From an uncultured Anderseniella sp. (GTDB lineage: Bacteria > Pseudomonadota > Alphaproteobacteria > Rhizobiales > Aestuariivirgaceae), in contig CANKYU010000003.1 in the NCBI GenBank assembly GCA_947488295.1, forward strand, positions 1-64,000: a stretch of 64,000 bases of DNA, written 5' to 3'. The translations under genes were made by a program, and so were the position numbers. Below are positions 9,028-17,785 of this stretch, one piece after another. How positions within the stretch are numbered: position 1 is the stretch's first letter; every line of letters starts with the position of its first letter. The notes under the pieces were generated by a model. The model made no database searches. It had not been told where the DNA came from and worked only from the letters and a program-made list of their open reading frames with translations.

Positions 9028-10098
9028 ATGAAACAGATCATCTTCAATCAGAAGGTCGTGCCAGCCAGTGCAAAATGGGCGTTCACTGCCCGGCGGGTCA
9101 ATCGCCGTGATGCGGTCGGGTATGGCGGCGACCTGTACAATGCAAAGGCAGGCGATCTTGTACTTGTGGAAGTGGAATCCATCGGCCAGCACAAGAAACT
9201 GCAACTGGCTGAGGGGCGCTACTCGGTGAGCTACAAGGGCGATCTTCTGGTTGTCGTGTGTGGCAACCGCTATGCGCCGGATCAGTTCGAGGGTTTTGCC
9301 GAGATTGACTATGACGGCTGTGACATGCTGGCAGGCGGCGGCATTGTCGGGCGCATGGAGGCTGCCCACGACAAGATGGCCAGACCGACCAGGCTGCGCC
9401 CGCTCGGTCTTTTGACCGACAAGCATGGCGAGGTCATCAATATCGGGTCTTATGCCATTGCCGGTTCATCCATCCCGGCCCATGTAACGGTGATCGGTGT
9501 GTTCGGTGCATCGATGAATGCCGGCAAGACGACCGCTGCGGTCAGCCTCGCCCATGGCCTGAGCCGCGCCGGATATGCCGTCGAGGGCGTCAAGGCCACC
9601 GGTACCGGCGCGTTCGGGGATTTTAACGCCTTTCTCGATGCCGGCGTGCCGGTTACAGACTTTACCGATGCCGGCATGGCGTCCACCTACAAGGTGCCGT
9701 TGCAACGGATCGAAGACGGATTTGATGCGCTGGTCGGCGGTGCTGCTGCGCGCGGCGCTGAAATCGTCGTTGTGGAAATCGCCGATGGCTTATTTCAGGC
9801 CGAGACCGCCGAAATCATGAAGAGCAGCCGCATCAAGGATCGCTTTGACGCAAGTCTGTTTGCGGCACCGGACGCACTTGGGGCAGTGGGCGGCGTTTCC
9901 ATCATGCAAAGTCATGACCTGGCTCCATTTGCTGTGTCCGGCATGGTGACCTGTTCGCCGCTGGCGGTGCGTGAGGCGGAAGCCGTCACCGGCACCAGGC
10001 TCTTGTCCCGTGACGATCTGATCGATCCGGAGCAGCTTCTGCCTGCAGTGGCACACCTGCTGCGCAACCCGGCCCATCACGAGATCCAGGCTGCGTGA
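9028..10098 (+). CDS. P-loop NTPase of unknown role (DUF1611/MobB-like)
   Basis: 356 residues. The first ~150 form a domain I do not recognise (begins MKQIIFNQKVVPASAKW). Then comes a Walker A motif GASMNAGKTT at about 160-169 and, after it, VEGVKATGTGAFGDFNAF, in the style of dethiobiotin synthetase, MobB and DUF1611 proteins that use the P-loop to sense or modify a small ligand. A conserved acidic strand IVVVEIADG could serve as Walker B. An AGAGGA ribosome site precedes the ATG. It is monocistronic and followed by a strong hairpin. The reaction is unknown. Confidence 0.65.
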   Translation: MKQIIFNQKVVPASAKWAFTARRVNRRDAVGYGGDLYNAKAGDLVLVEVESIGQHKKLQLAEGRYSVSYKGDLLVVVCGNRYAPDQFEGFAEIDYDGCDMLAGGGIVGRMEAAHDKMARPTRLRPLGLLTDKHGEVINIGSYAIAGSSIPAHVTVIGVFGASMNAGKTTAAVSLAHGLSRAGYAVEGVKATGTGAFGDFNAFLDAGVPVTDFTDAGMASTYKVPLQRIEDGFDALVGGAAARGAEIVVVEIADGLFQAETAEIMKSSRIKDRFDASLFAAPDALGAVGGVSIMQSHDLAPFAVSGMVTCSPLAVREAEAVTGTRLLSRDDLIDPEQLLPAVAHLLRNPAHHEIQAA

Positions 10099-10117
10099 GC
10101 AGGGTCTCTGCAAAACT

Positions 10118-10152
10118 CAACCGGCGCCGCACTTCAGTGATGGCGCCGGTTG
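10118..10152 (+). terminator. Probable terminator after the P-loop gene
   Basis: An 11-bp perfect inverted repeat, CAACCGGCGCC (10118-10128) and GGCGCCGGTTG (10142-10152), with a smaller CAC/GTG stem inside the loop. A short T run (ATTTTC) follows about 15 bases later, so it could work with or without Rho. Confidence 0.6.
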
Positions 10153-10259
10153 CCTCCTGCTCGATTTTCACCGCAGACGGGTTGCAGTAACTTGTGCATG
10201 AACAATTCGATCGCGGCTGAAAGTGAGACTGCCCTCCGCGAGATCATCGCGGTCACCGG

Positions 10260-11855
10260 TTAGCGAAGTTTCGCCTTGGCTTCCAGGTTACTTGCCACGT
10301 ATCGCCCTGTGAACAATGCCCCCAATGCCGATTTGACAGTGTTTTCGGGAGTTGCCATGCGGACGAATTCAACGACTTTTCCGGTTTGCCTGACGGTAAA
10401 CGATTGGGTTGGGTCGCCGTCATATATACTTGATGATCGAAATGAGTAATCGAGCAATTCAAAAGCTGCCTGATCATACCCGGTCTTGCGGGCGTGACTT
10501 GCGGTGATTGCAAGCATAAGAGCCAATTTGGATTGGTTCGCGCCTGACAGGAGTTTCGAGTGTTGCAGATACAAGGCCGTAACCAGTCTCTGGTCTAGGT
10601 AGGGTGCTGCAATGTTTAAAGCGTGGTTCATACCGATCGCAGCTTTGCTGGTTGCGTAGTTCGGTGAGCCAACGGTGAAATTCGCTATGGCGGCCTCTCC
10701 ATCCATCCAGGCCTGTGTGATAGCTGGAAGCCATTGCCGGGGGGGCAGAGCCAACCATTCGCACTTCTTATTTCCGGTGAGCCTGACTTTACCATCCTTG
10801 AGCGGTATCCTGGCTTTCAGCTCCGTAAACAAGCCCTTGTCTCCGAGCGAGATTGACTCAGTGAGAAACGAAGTCAGCAACATCACCCTGCAGTTGTGTT
10901 GCTTGACAGCTGAGGCATATTTGCCGGCAGCGCTCAAGAACGAATGAACAACAACAGGTTTGTTCTGTTTCCTGAGTTCCAAAAGTATTTTTCTAACCTG
11001 GCCTTGAATAGTGGTAAAGCGGCGCTTTTCGTTCTTTGCTTCTGCGCTTTCCAGTTCGCTGAACAACTGGTCGGGAGTAGTGCTGCTTGCCAGTGCGACC
11101 AGTCGGGCAAACCGGTCCTGTTTTGCAGTCAGTTGCGCCACTGTTTGTGACAGGGCCTCGTCGACACCATCACTGGGAAATCGCCTGGCAACAACGCTGG
11201 CTGCGGTGACAAATCCATTTTTGGCCAGAGTGCCAACCAGCTTGACGGGCACGTCGGTTTTTCCAGCTTGGGTCGCGGCAATCCAGTCTGCCAGGGCAGC
11301 AGCAGAATTTACTTCATCAAAATCATAACCAGCTCTTCGGATGAATGTTGTCGCCTGTTTCAGCTCAAGGATTTTGCGCTCCAGATTTGCTGATTGTCCG
11401 GCATAGTCGGTCATGGCGTTCAGGTGCTCGGCCAGACGCTTGGAGTTTGCGTTTTTCAGATGCAATGCAATCAGATGCCGTCGGGCACGGATGATGGGAC
11501 GACCGGTGAATGCCGGCCCGCGGCCCATTCGCTCATTGTATACGAGTTCAAAGTACTGCTCGGCCTTCTCCGAGTCTCCGTGAACGGCAAAGTAGACTGC
11601 AAGATTACTCAGCATCATGAGTCTTTCAGCCGGCAGCGAAAGGCGCTTCAACTCCTTGCTGTAATCAATGGGTTTTCCAGGCGTCATCTGTTGCGCGACA
11701 TGCTCGGCAACCCTTACCGCACAAGCTTCATCTTTCTGCTTGGCGCAAATGTGCAGGTTTTTGAGGGCGTCCTGCCAGTCAGGATCAGCAGTCGCGGTGC
11801 CTGACAAGGCAGGAAGCAACAACAATGCATAGCTGATGCTGCGGAGAACGTTCAT
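10260..11855 (-). CDS. Large exported helical protein of unknown function
   Basis: 531 residues from the ATG at 11855, which gives the signal peptide MNVLRSISYALLLLPALSG cleaved near TATADP; an ORF start at 11891 would hide it. The mature protein is almost all helical, with TPR-like pairs such as LAVYFAVHGDSEKAEQYFE, and a central Lys-rich region. Cysteines at about 34 and 41 may pair. It looks like a periplasmic scaffold or repeat protein. I recognise no family. It is convergent with the P-loop gene. Confidence 0.6.
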   Translation of the reverse strand: MNVLRSISYALLLLPALSGTATADPDWQDALKNLHICAKQKDEACAVRVAEHVAQQMTPGKPIDYSKELKRLSLPAERLMMLSNLAVYFAVHGDSEKAEQYFELVYNERMGRGPAFTGRPIIRARRHLIALHLKNANSKRLAEHLNAMTDYAGQSANLERKILELKQATTFIRRAGYDFDEVNSAAALADWIAATQAGKTDVPVKLVGTLAKNGFVTAASVVARRFPSDGVDEALSQTVAQLTAKQDRFARLVALASSTTPDQLFSELESAEAKNEKRRFTTIQGQVRKILLELRKQNKPVVVHSFLSAAGKYASAVKQHNCRVMLLTSFLTESISLGDKGLFTELKARIPLKDGKVRLTGNKKCEWLALPPRQWLPAITQAWMDGEAAIANFTVGSPNYATSKAAIGMNHALNIAAPYLDQRLVTALYLQHSKLLSGANQSKLALMLAITASHARKTGYDQAAFELLDYSFRSSSIYDGDPTQSFTVRQTGKVVEFVRMATPENTVKSALGALFTGRYVASNLEAKAKLR

Positions 11856-12213
11856 CTCGGTCGGCCCCGTTTGGTTGGTATACGGATGCATTGTGCTGGC
11901 CGGTGTTTAAGAACTGATAGGCGGAATTCCTAAAACACGATCTATCGGCCGGTATAAGAGCGTGTCGGAAGTGCCTGTAGGCCCCGGATACTTACGCGAG
12001 AGTGGCCTCGAAATGATCCTGTCAAAGCGATTATGAACGTTTTATGACAGTCAGGTTAATCTAGTATTAAGTTGTAAAAACAAGAGGTTAAAACGATTAT
12101 AGAACACAATTCATCAATATGCTCGTCTCATTGAAAACCGGCAGAGGCTGCGCTGCCGCAGATATTGAAGCGATCATCAAAGTGAGGGGCCGTGTTGACC
12201 AGCGGAGACGACC
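11856..12213. other. Intergenic region between divergent genes
   Basis: 358 bases between a minus-strand and a plus-strand gene. It holds the promoters for both. The segment 12040-12120 is AT-rich. A CTGTCA (12019) and TGACAG (12045) pair is the only inverted repeat I see, and it is short. No gene. Confidence 0.4.
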
Positions 12214-13710
12214 ATGAGCACCAGATTGCCGTTCGCAACAGCAGCATCTTCAAACCCTGAAAGGCTCCGCATCGTGTCGCCTGTCCTGCCCGGCCCGCGT
12301 TGGTTGATTGCCCTGGTCATTGCTATATCCGGCAATGCCGGCATCTGGCTCGGCCTCGGCGATGCAGATGCGGATATCCGCGTTGCCCTGTGTGTTTTCA
12401 TGTTGGCCATCATCGGCTGGTCGGTGTTGCGGCTTCCGGCAACGCCGGTTGCTCTGGTTGCCGGCCTGTCGCTGGTGGTATCGGGTGTCGTCCCGGCGCA
12501 AACCTTTTACCTGTCCATGGGCCATCATCTGATCTGGCTGCTGTTTGCCGCTTTTGTGATTGGCTCTGCACTCAGCAAAACCGGTTTGGCACACCGCTTT
12601 GTGCTGGCAATGAGCAGCAGGTCCGGCACGGTTCGCGAGCTGTTTTTCGCCATCGGGCTTGCCATCGCAGCCACCGCATTTCTCGTGCCGTCCACCACCG
12701 GGCGGGCGGCATTGCTGGTGCCGGTCTATGTGGCCCTGGCCGCAGCCATAGATGACCGGCGCATAAATCGCGCACTGGCGCTGCTGTTTCCGACCGCGGT
12801 GTTGCTGTCTGCCGGCGCCAGCATGATCGGGGCGGGTGCCCATCTTGTCGCTGTGGATTTCATGGCATATGCCGGCACCGAGATCAGCTTCCTGTATTGG
12901 GTGGTGCTGGGAGCGCCGTTTGCCGCCCTCTCGCTGCTGCTGGCAACCCTGATTATCCTCAATGTATTTCTGACAGCCGGGGAACGCGCGCGCAAACTGA
13001 TCATGGCGCAGCCGGAAAAGGCCTCGTTGAGCAGTGAACAGGTTTACGTATTGCTGGTAAGCGCCCTGACCGTGACCTTCTGGCTGACCCAGCAGTGGCA
13101 CCGGATCGATCTGGCCATTGGGGCTTTGATCGGTGCGGTCGCAATCACCTTGCGTCCCCTGTCCGGTATTTCGCTGAAAGAAACCATCAGCGACGTCAAC
13201 TGGAGCCTGCTGGTATTCCTGGCTGTCACTCTCATGCTGGGCCATGCGCTCATCGATACCGGCGCAGCCTCCCTCATCACCTCAAAACTGCTGGCCTTCG
13301 CATCCGGCGGCAAGGGCCTTACGCCGGCCGCTGCTGTCATGATTGCAGCATTTGCCGCCATCGCGGCGCATCTGGTTATCACATCGCGCACCGCCCGAGT
13401 TGCGGTTCTTATCCCGTCGCTTGCCCTGCCGCTGTCGGCGTTTGGCATTAACCCCGCTGCCCTGATTTTCCTGATGACCATGGGCAGCGGATTCTGCCAG
13501 ACCATGTATGTGAGTGCAAAGCCGGTGGCCCTGTTTGCCGGTCTCGACGTTGCGACCTACGACGATCGTGACCTGCTGCGTCTCAGTGCATGGCTGTTGC
13601 CGGGCATGACCGGACTGTTGCTGCTGTTCAGCTTTTTCGTCTGGCCTGTGCTGGGACTGGAGCTGTCTCCGCCTGTGAACGTTGCTGACGCAGACGGGGG
13701 TGGCCCATGA
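12214..13710 (+). CDS. SLC13/DASS-type permease
   Basis: 498 residues, about 11-13 hydrophobic helices. The sequence resembles the divalent anion:Na+ symporter group: HHLIWLLFAAFVIGSALSKTGLA, then FLVPSTTGRAALLVPV in the position of the SNT-type ligand motif, and a second half with ITSRTARVAVLIPSLALP. It likely imports an organic acid such as a dicarboxylate or hydroxy acid across the inner membrane. It is the first gene of a three-gene operon; its stop overlaps the next start by 4 bases (ATGA), so a linked substrate is likely. Confidence 0.75.
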   Translation: MSTRLPFATAASSNPERLRIVSPVLPGPRWLIALVIAISGNAGIWLGLGDADADIRVALCVFMLAIIGWSVLRLPATPVALVAGLSLVVSGVVPAQTFYLSMGHHLIWLLFAAFVIGSALSKTGLAHRFVLAMSSRSGTVRELFFAIGLAIAATAFLVPSTTGRAALLVPVYVALAAAIDDRRINRALALLFPTAVLLSAGASMIGAGAHLVAVDFMAYAGTEISFLYWVVLGAPFAALSLLLATLIILNVFLTAGERARKLIMAQPEKASLSSEQVYVLLVSALTVTFWLTQQWHRIDLAIGALIGAVAITLRPLSGISLKETISDVNWSLLVFLAVTLMLGHALIDTGAASLITSKLLAFASGGKGLTPAAAVMIAAFAAIAAHLVITSRTARVAVLIPSLALPLSAFGINPAALIFLMTMGSGFCQTMYVSAKPVALFAGLDVATYDDRDLLRLSAWLLPGMTGLLLLFSFFVWPVLGLELSPPVNVADADGGGP

Positions 13711-14960
13711 AATTTACGGTGCTTGTCGCTCCATCCGGTTTCAAGGGCAGCATCAGCGCCCGGCAAGCTGCAGACCTGATTGCGACAGGTGTCCTGCGCG
13801 GCCAGCCGGATGCCAGGATCATAAAAGCACCCCTTGTCGACGGTGGCGAAGGCTTTACCGATGCCATCACAGATGCCACTGACGGCATGTTGCATGCTGT
13901 CACAGTGACCGGACCTGTCGGGCATCCGGTGGCGTCGTTCTTCGGCATCCTGGGCGGCGCCGGACCTAAAACGGCAATCATCGAAATGGCTGCCGCGGCC
14001 GGGCTCTCTCTGGTCCCGCCGGACAGGCGTGATCCGACCGTGACGACCAGTTATGGGGTTGGCGAACTCATCAAGGCGGCTCTGGATGAGGGCGCTGAGC
14101 GCATTCTGCTGGGGTGCGGGGATTCTGGCATCAATGACGGTGGTGCCGGCATGGCGCAGGCGCTTGGTATCGGGCTTTTTGACTGCGATGGCGCGCCGGT
14201 TGGTTACGGCGGTGCGCAACTGGCCCGCCTCGACCGCATAGATCTGTCGACCCGTGACCCCAGGCTTGATGATGTGGTGATCGATGCTGCGGTAAACTGG
14301 CATAATGTGCTGCTGGGCAAGCGTGGCGTTGCCCGTGTGTTCGGTCCGCAAAAGGGTGCAACGCCGGATCAGGTCGAACAGCTTGAGGCAGCGCTGGAAA
14401 ACTATGCCGGAAAGATACTCGACCATACCGGACTTGATATGGCCCGCCTGCCGGGCAGTGGTGCATCCGGCGGGCTTGGTACCGGGCTGGCCGCGCTTTT
14501 GGGAGCCACGCTGCACCCGCGCTACGACATCGTCATGCAGTATCTGGAACTGGACCGGCTGATTGCCATGGCTGACCTGGTGATCACCGCGGAAGGCTGC
14601 CTGGACGGCCAGACGCCCTATGGCAAGATACCGGCCGAAGTAGCGCGCAGGGCAAAGCGGTTCAACCTGCCGGTGGTTGTTCTGGCCGGCACAATCGGCA
14701 AGGGCGTTACCGATAATTTCGATCATGGTATCGACGCGTTCGCCAGCATTCTGAAACGGCCCGGCAGCCTGGCTGACGCTATTGCCGACACCGACAGGCT
14801 GCTGGTTCAGGCAGCCGAAGACTGTATCCGGATGGTGGGTGTCGGCGTCACACTTTCTCAATCAAACGACCATGGTGCGGCCCCATCTTCATCACCAGGC
14901 AAGTCCAGTCTGTCCCGGGCCGGTCGCCGCGCCGATGTCAGTCCGGATGAGAAAAAGTGA
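13707..14960 (+). CDS. Glycerate 2-kinase (GarK/GlxK family)
   Basis: 417 residues. It starts MKFTVLVAPSGFKGSISA and has the family marks PLVDGGEGFTDAI, SYGVGELIKAAL, LLGCGDSGINDGGAGMAQALG and GASGGLGTGLAALL, then ITAEGCLDGQTPYGKIP. This family phosphorylates glycerate with ATP to 2-phosphoglycerate, feeding lower glycolysis. The last ~28 residues are a polar extension not usual for the family. It is coupled to the permease upstream (ATGA) and to the lysozyme-like gene downstream (GTGA), so the permease may import glycerate or a precursor such as tartronate or glucarate. Confidence 0.88.
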   Translation: MKFTVLVAPSGFKGSISARQAADLIATGVLRGQPDARIIKAPLVDGGEGFTDAITDATDGMLHAVTVTGPVGHPVASFFGILGGAGPKTAIIEMAAAAGLSLVPPDRRDPTVTTSYGVGELIKAALDEGAERILLGCGDSGINDGGAGMAQALGIGLFDCDGAPVGYGGAQLARLDRIDLSTRDPRLDDVVIDAAVNWHNVLLGKRGVARVFGPQKGATPDQVEQLEAALENYAGKILDHTGLDMARLPGSGASGGLGTGLAALLGATLHPRYDIVMQYLELDRLIAMADLVITAEGCLDGQTPYGKIPAEVARRAKRFNLPVVVLAGTIGKGVTDNFDHGIDAFASILKRPGSLADAIADTDRLLVQAAEDCIRMVGVGVTLSQSNDHGAAPSSSPGKSSLSRAGRRADVSPDEKK

Positions 14961-15544
14961 ACAGCACAATCACAGTCAGGATCGCCCAGGAGATTGTCTC
15001 CCACGAGGCGATTGTGCGCGAAGCCTATCTGGACAGTGTCGGTGTGTGGACCTGGAGCGTGGGCATCACCAATTCATCGGGACACACGGTGTTCCCCAGG
15101 TACAAGGACAACCCGCAGACCGTCAGGCGCTGTCTTGAAGTGTTCGACTGGGTGCTGCGGACAAACTATCTGCCGGCTGTGACGGACGTGTTCGAGGGGC
15201 ACGTCCTGACGGAAGAGCAGCTTGGCGCAGCCCTGTCGTTTCACTACAACACCGGCGGCATTCGCAGGGCGACCTGGGCGAAACGCTGGAAGGCAGGCGA
15301 TATTGCCGGTGCCCGCGCGACCTTTATGAACTGGTCGAAACCGCCGTCGATAATTCCGCGCCGGCGCAAGGAACGGGATCTGTTCTTCGACGGCGTCTGG
15401 TCGAGCGACGGGACCGCAACCGTGTTTCCGGTCAGAAAACCATCCTACCAGCCCGACTGGGGCGGGGCACAGAGAATAGACATTGGCCCGGTGCTGGAGG
15501 ACCTGCTGGGCTTGTCAGCACCACCTCCGGTGGCCGAAGTCTAG
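14957..15544 (+). CDS. GH24 lysozyme-like protein
   Basis: 195 residues from a GTG start inside the kinase stop codon. The fold marks of T4-type lysozyme are present: Glu17 (SHEAIVREAY), Asp26 (YLDSVGVWTWSVG) and Thr32, with the same +9 and +15 spacing as the T4 catalytic triad. Then comes LGAALSFHYNTGGIRRATW and IPRRRKERDLFF. It should cleave the N-acetylmuramic acid/N-acetylglucosamine bond of peptidoglycan. There is no signal peptide and no neighbouring holin or phage gene, so export is unexplained. The C-terminal ~60 residues are extra. Confidence 0.8.
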   Translation: MNSTITVRIAQEIVSHEAIVREAYLDSVGVWTWSVGITNSSGHTVFPRYKDNPQTVRRCLEVFDWVLRTNYLPAVTDVFEGHVLTEEQLGAALSFHYNTGGIRRATWAKRWKAGDIAGARATFMNWSKPPSIIPRRRKERDLFFDGVWSSDGTATVFPVRKPSYQPDWGGAQRIDIGPVLEDLLGLSAPPPVAEV

Positions 15545-15561
15545 AGTGTTGTGAAATCTCC

Positions 15562-15609
15562 TTGACATAATACCAAAAGGTATCATATAAACATGATACC
15601 AAATGGTAT
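15562..15609 (+). promoter_or_regulatory. Promoter with double operator for the ArsR/SRPBCC pair
   Basis: A sigma-70 promoter: TTGACA (15562-15567), 18-bp spacer, TATAAA (15586-15591). Two near-identical palindromes overlap it: ATACCAAAAGGTAT (15570-15583) in the spacer and ATACCAAATGGTAT (15596-15609) just downstream, 26 bp apart. Binding of the encoded ArsR-type protein would block RNA polymerase, so autorepression is likely. GGAGG follows at 15616. Confidence 0.8.
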
Positions 15610-15624
15610 TGTAATGGAGGCTTC

Positions 15625-15966
15625 ATGATGCAGACCATGCCGTCTGACCTGCAGGAAACGTTTCGGGCGCTGGCTGACCCGAGCAGGCGCGAAATGCTCA
15701 CCCGGTTGCGCGATAGCGAAATGACCATCGGCGAAATGGCCGGGCATTTTCCCATGACCCGGGCGGCCGTCAAAAAACATCTCACCATACTGGAGCAGGG
15801 CAACCTGATTTCCGTTCATGCAAGGGGCCGCGAGCGCATCAACCGCCTGGAGCCGCTTGCGCTGAAGGAGGTTTCCGGCTGGCTCGACTACTTCAGCAAT
15901 TTCTGGGACGACAAACTCACCAGGCTGCAGACAGCGGTCGAAGCCGCGGAAGGAAACAGTAAATGA
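15625..15966 (+). CDS. ArsR family transcriptional regulator
   Basis: 113 residues. The winged-helix part begins LQETFRALADPSRREMLTRLRD, then MTIGEMAGHFPMTRAAVKKHLTILEQGNLISVHARGRERINRLEP, the standard ArsR/SmtB layout with a WLDYFSNFWDDKL helix at the end. There are no metal-binding cysteines, so it belongs to the ArsR branch that travels with SRPBCC/AHSA1 proteins. It overlaps the SRPBCC gene by 4 bases and probably represses both from the operators upstream. Confidence 0.9.
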   Translation: MMQTMPSDLQETFRALADPSRREMLTRLRDSEMTIGEMAGHFPMTRAAVKKHLTILEQGNLISVHARGRERINRLEPLALKEVSGWLDYFSNFWDDKLTRLQTAVEAAEGNSK

Positions 15967-16388
15967 CCAGTTCAACGATTGTAAAAACCGTCATGTTCAC
16001 GGCATCGCGCGAAACCGTATGGGGGTTTCTGACGGAGAAGGACAAACTCGCCGTCTGGTTTCACCCGGCAGATGCGGATTTGGCCGAGGGGGCGGAGTTT
16101 GCGCTGCTTGGCACGACAGATGATGGCCGGACGGAAAAGATCTGCTGGGGGTCCGTTCTGGAAATGGAACCGCCTTCAAGGCTTAAATACACCTTCACCA
16201 TCAAGCCGCTGGGCGGGCACATGACAACCGTCACCTGGCAACTCGAGGAGATGCATGGCGGCACCAGGTTGTCATTGCGCCATGAAGGCTTTGATGCAGC
16301 CGGCGAAGATGCCCTTGGCCTGCTCACCGCCATCGATGCCGGCTGGGATCGGCATTTTGGCACACTGCGCGAAGCGGTTGCTGCGTGA
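15963..16388 (+). CDS. SRPBCC (AHSA1-like) domain protein
   Basis: 141 residues. It shows the helix-grip pattern of the START/Bet v1 superfamily: VMFTASRETVWGFLTEKDKLAVWF at the start, WGSVLEMEPPSRLKYTFTI in the middle and a long C-terminal helix ending WDRHFGTLREAVAA. The cavity binds an unknown hydrophobic ligand. Its start overlaps the ArsR stop, a well-known arrangement. Confidence 0.85.
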   Translation: MTSSTIVKTVMFTASRETVWGFLTEKDKLAVWFHPADADLAEGAEFALLGTTDDGRTEKICWGSVLEMEPPSRLKYTFTIKPLGGHMTTVTWQLEEMHGGTRLSLRHEGFDAAGEDALGLLTAIDAGWDRHFGTLREAVAA

Positions 16389-16419
16389 CGTGATCCACAT
16401 GGACATGCGGGGCTCTGGC

Positions 16420-16992
16420 TCAGGGTGTTTCCAGTTGCTTTCGCCGGTAATGCCGCCGCGCCTTGGCCCGGTTGCCGCACAAGTCCATGGCACACCACTG
16501 CCGGCGCCGGTTCTTGCTCTCATCCAGAAACAGCCAGCCGCAATTGTCCGAGGGGCACAATTTGACCCGGGTGATCTCATGGGCGTCGCCGAGCAGCGAA
16601 ACAGCAAGCAGACTTATGGCTTTGGTGAATGTCGTTTGTGAGCCGAAGGCCAGTCTACCGTGCGAAGGCTTCATCAGCTGATAGGTTTCCGTCCGGGTTA
16701 CGGTCCTGTTGAAATCCTCTATGTCCGGCGAGGCGGGTTCATTGTCGAGAACGAGCGTCACGATGATGTTGCGAAGTGTATTGCGAAACTCCAGCACGTC
16801 TTTTTGCAACCGCTCCTCGCCCGGCATGACAAGGTCATGCAGGCCGACGGCATCGCACCATATGGCAAGGTCCTTGACGCTTGCCAGCCGTTCGTCGGCA
16901 ATTTGACCGGCGGATGTCCAGTTGGCGGTGTTCAGGAAATCCAGGCAGATACGACCGCCTACAAGGCGTACCGGATGATGCTGATAACTCAT
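16420..16992 (-). CDS. CGNR zinc finger / ABATE domain regulator
   Basis: 190 residues. The N-terminal ABATE domain begins with GGRICLDFLNTANW; the C-terminal CGNR finger has Cys146, Cys151 (LCPSDNCGWLFLDESKN), RRRQWC (Cys167) and the LCGNRAKARRHY end (Cys172). Proteins of this kind bind DNA and usually control a neighbouring gene. It is divergent from azlCD with an 85-bp shared promoter holding two matching inverted repeats. Confidence 0.88.
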   Translation of the reverse strand: MSYQHHPVRLVGGRICLDFLNTANWTSAGQIADERLASVKDLAIWCDAVGLHDLVMPGEERLQKDVLEFRNTLRNIIVTLVLDNEPASPDIEDFNRTVTRTETYQLMKPSHGRLAFGSQTTFTKAISLLAVSLLGDAHEITRVKLCPSDNCGWLFLDESKNRRRQWCAMDLCGNRAKARRHYRRKQLETP

Positions 16993-17002
16993 ATGTCGAT
17001 TA

Positions 17003-17062
17003 TAACCGTTGTTCCGGTTGACTCACAACAGCAAATTTATATTCTAACCTGCATAAAGGTTA
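17003..17062. promoter_or_regulatory. Two matching operator-like repeats between CGNR gene and azlC
   Basis: Site 1 TAACCG-TTGTTC-CGGTTG (17003-17020) and site 2 TAACCT-GCATAA-AGGTTA (17045-17062). Both fit TAACC-N8-GGTT and start 42 bp apart, which is four helical turns, placing them on one face of DNA. They are the obvious binding sites for the CGNR protein. Site 2 sits just before the AAGGAAG ribosome site of azlC. Confidence 0.65.
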
Positions 17063-17077
17063 TAAGGAAGTCTCGCA

Positions 17078-17785
17078 ATGCAGGTGACGGGTGAAGTTGT
17101 GCTGTCCGTTCAAGGCGTTCGCCGGGGCATGCGCACAATGTTCGCACTGGCCCTGTTCGTCATTCCATACGGCATGGCGTTCGGGGCAGCGGCAATTGAT
17201 AGTGGCATGTCGGCCCCACACGCTGTGGCCATGAGCGTCATTGTGTTCTCCGGTGCTGCACAATTTGCATCGCTGGAACTGTGGTCGTCCGCATCCATCG
17301 TCTCGCTGGCGCTGGTGGTGCTGGCGGTCAGCGCCCGGTTCGTTCTGCTGGGCGCATCCCTGTCGCCCTGGATCAACAGGCTCAACCGCCCGCAGCGGCT
17401 TGCAGCCCTCACCACGTTGAGTGATCCGAATTTCGCCGACAGCATGAACGCATTTCAAAATCGCGAACGCGATATTGGCAGATTGCTTGGAGGAGGGTTG
17501 ATCCTGTGGGCGGCATGGATCATCGGCACTGCCATTGGTGCGGTTATCGGCCAGACTTTTGGAGACCTGCACCGCTTCGGTATCGATGTTCTGATGCCGT
17601 CATATTTTGCCGCGCTGGTGCTGGCCGGATGGCTCGGCGAATGGGAGGGTAGCCGAACCTGGTTGCCGGCAGTTGCGGCTGCTGTTATTGCGGTCATTGG
17701 TCTGCATGTCCTCCCGCCGGGATGGAATGTCGTCAGCGCTGCTGTGGCAGGCGGTGCCATTGGCGGGCTTGTCCATGAACGCTAG
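17078..17785 (+). CDS. azlC: AzlC family branched-chain amino acid exporter, large subunit
   Basis: 235 residues with about 6-7 membrane helices. The start region contains GMRTMFALALFVIPYGMAFGAAAIDSG and the family stretch VFSGAAQFASLELW, then ARFVLLGASLSPW. AzlC works with AzlD to export branched-chain or similar amino acids. Its 3' end overlaps azlD by 11 bases. Confidence 0.9.
   Translation: MQVTGEVVLSVQGVRRGMRTMFALALFVIPYGMAFGAAAIDSGMSAPHAVAMSVIVFSGAAQFASLELWSSASIVSLALVVLAVSARFVLLGASLSPWINRLNRPQRLAALTTLSDPNFADSMNAFQNRERDIGRLLGGGLILWAAWIIGTAIGAVIGQTFGDLHRFGIDVLMPSYFAALVLAGWLGEWEGSRTWLPAVAAAVIAVIGLHVLPPGWNVVSAAVAGGAIGGLVHER

Noticed and set aside
14957..15544. Prophage lysis cassette
   Set aside because: Only the GH24 gene is present; no holin, spanin, integrase, tail or capsid genes are within the window, and the gene is coupled to metabolic genes.
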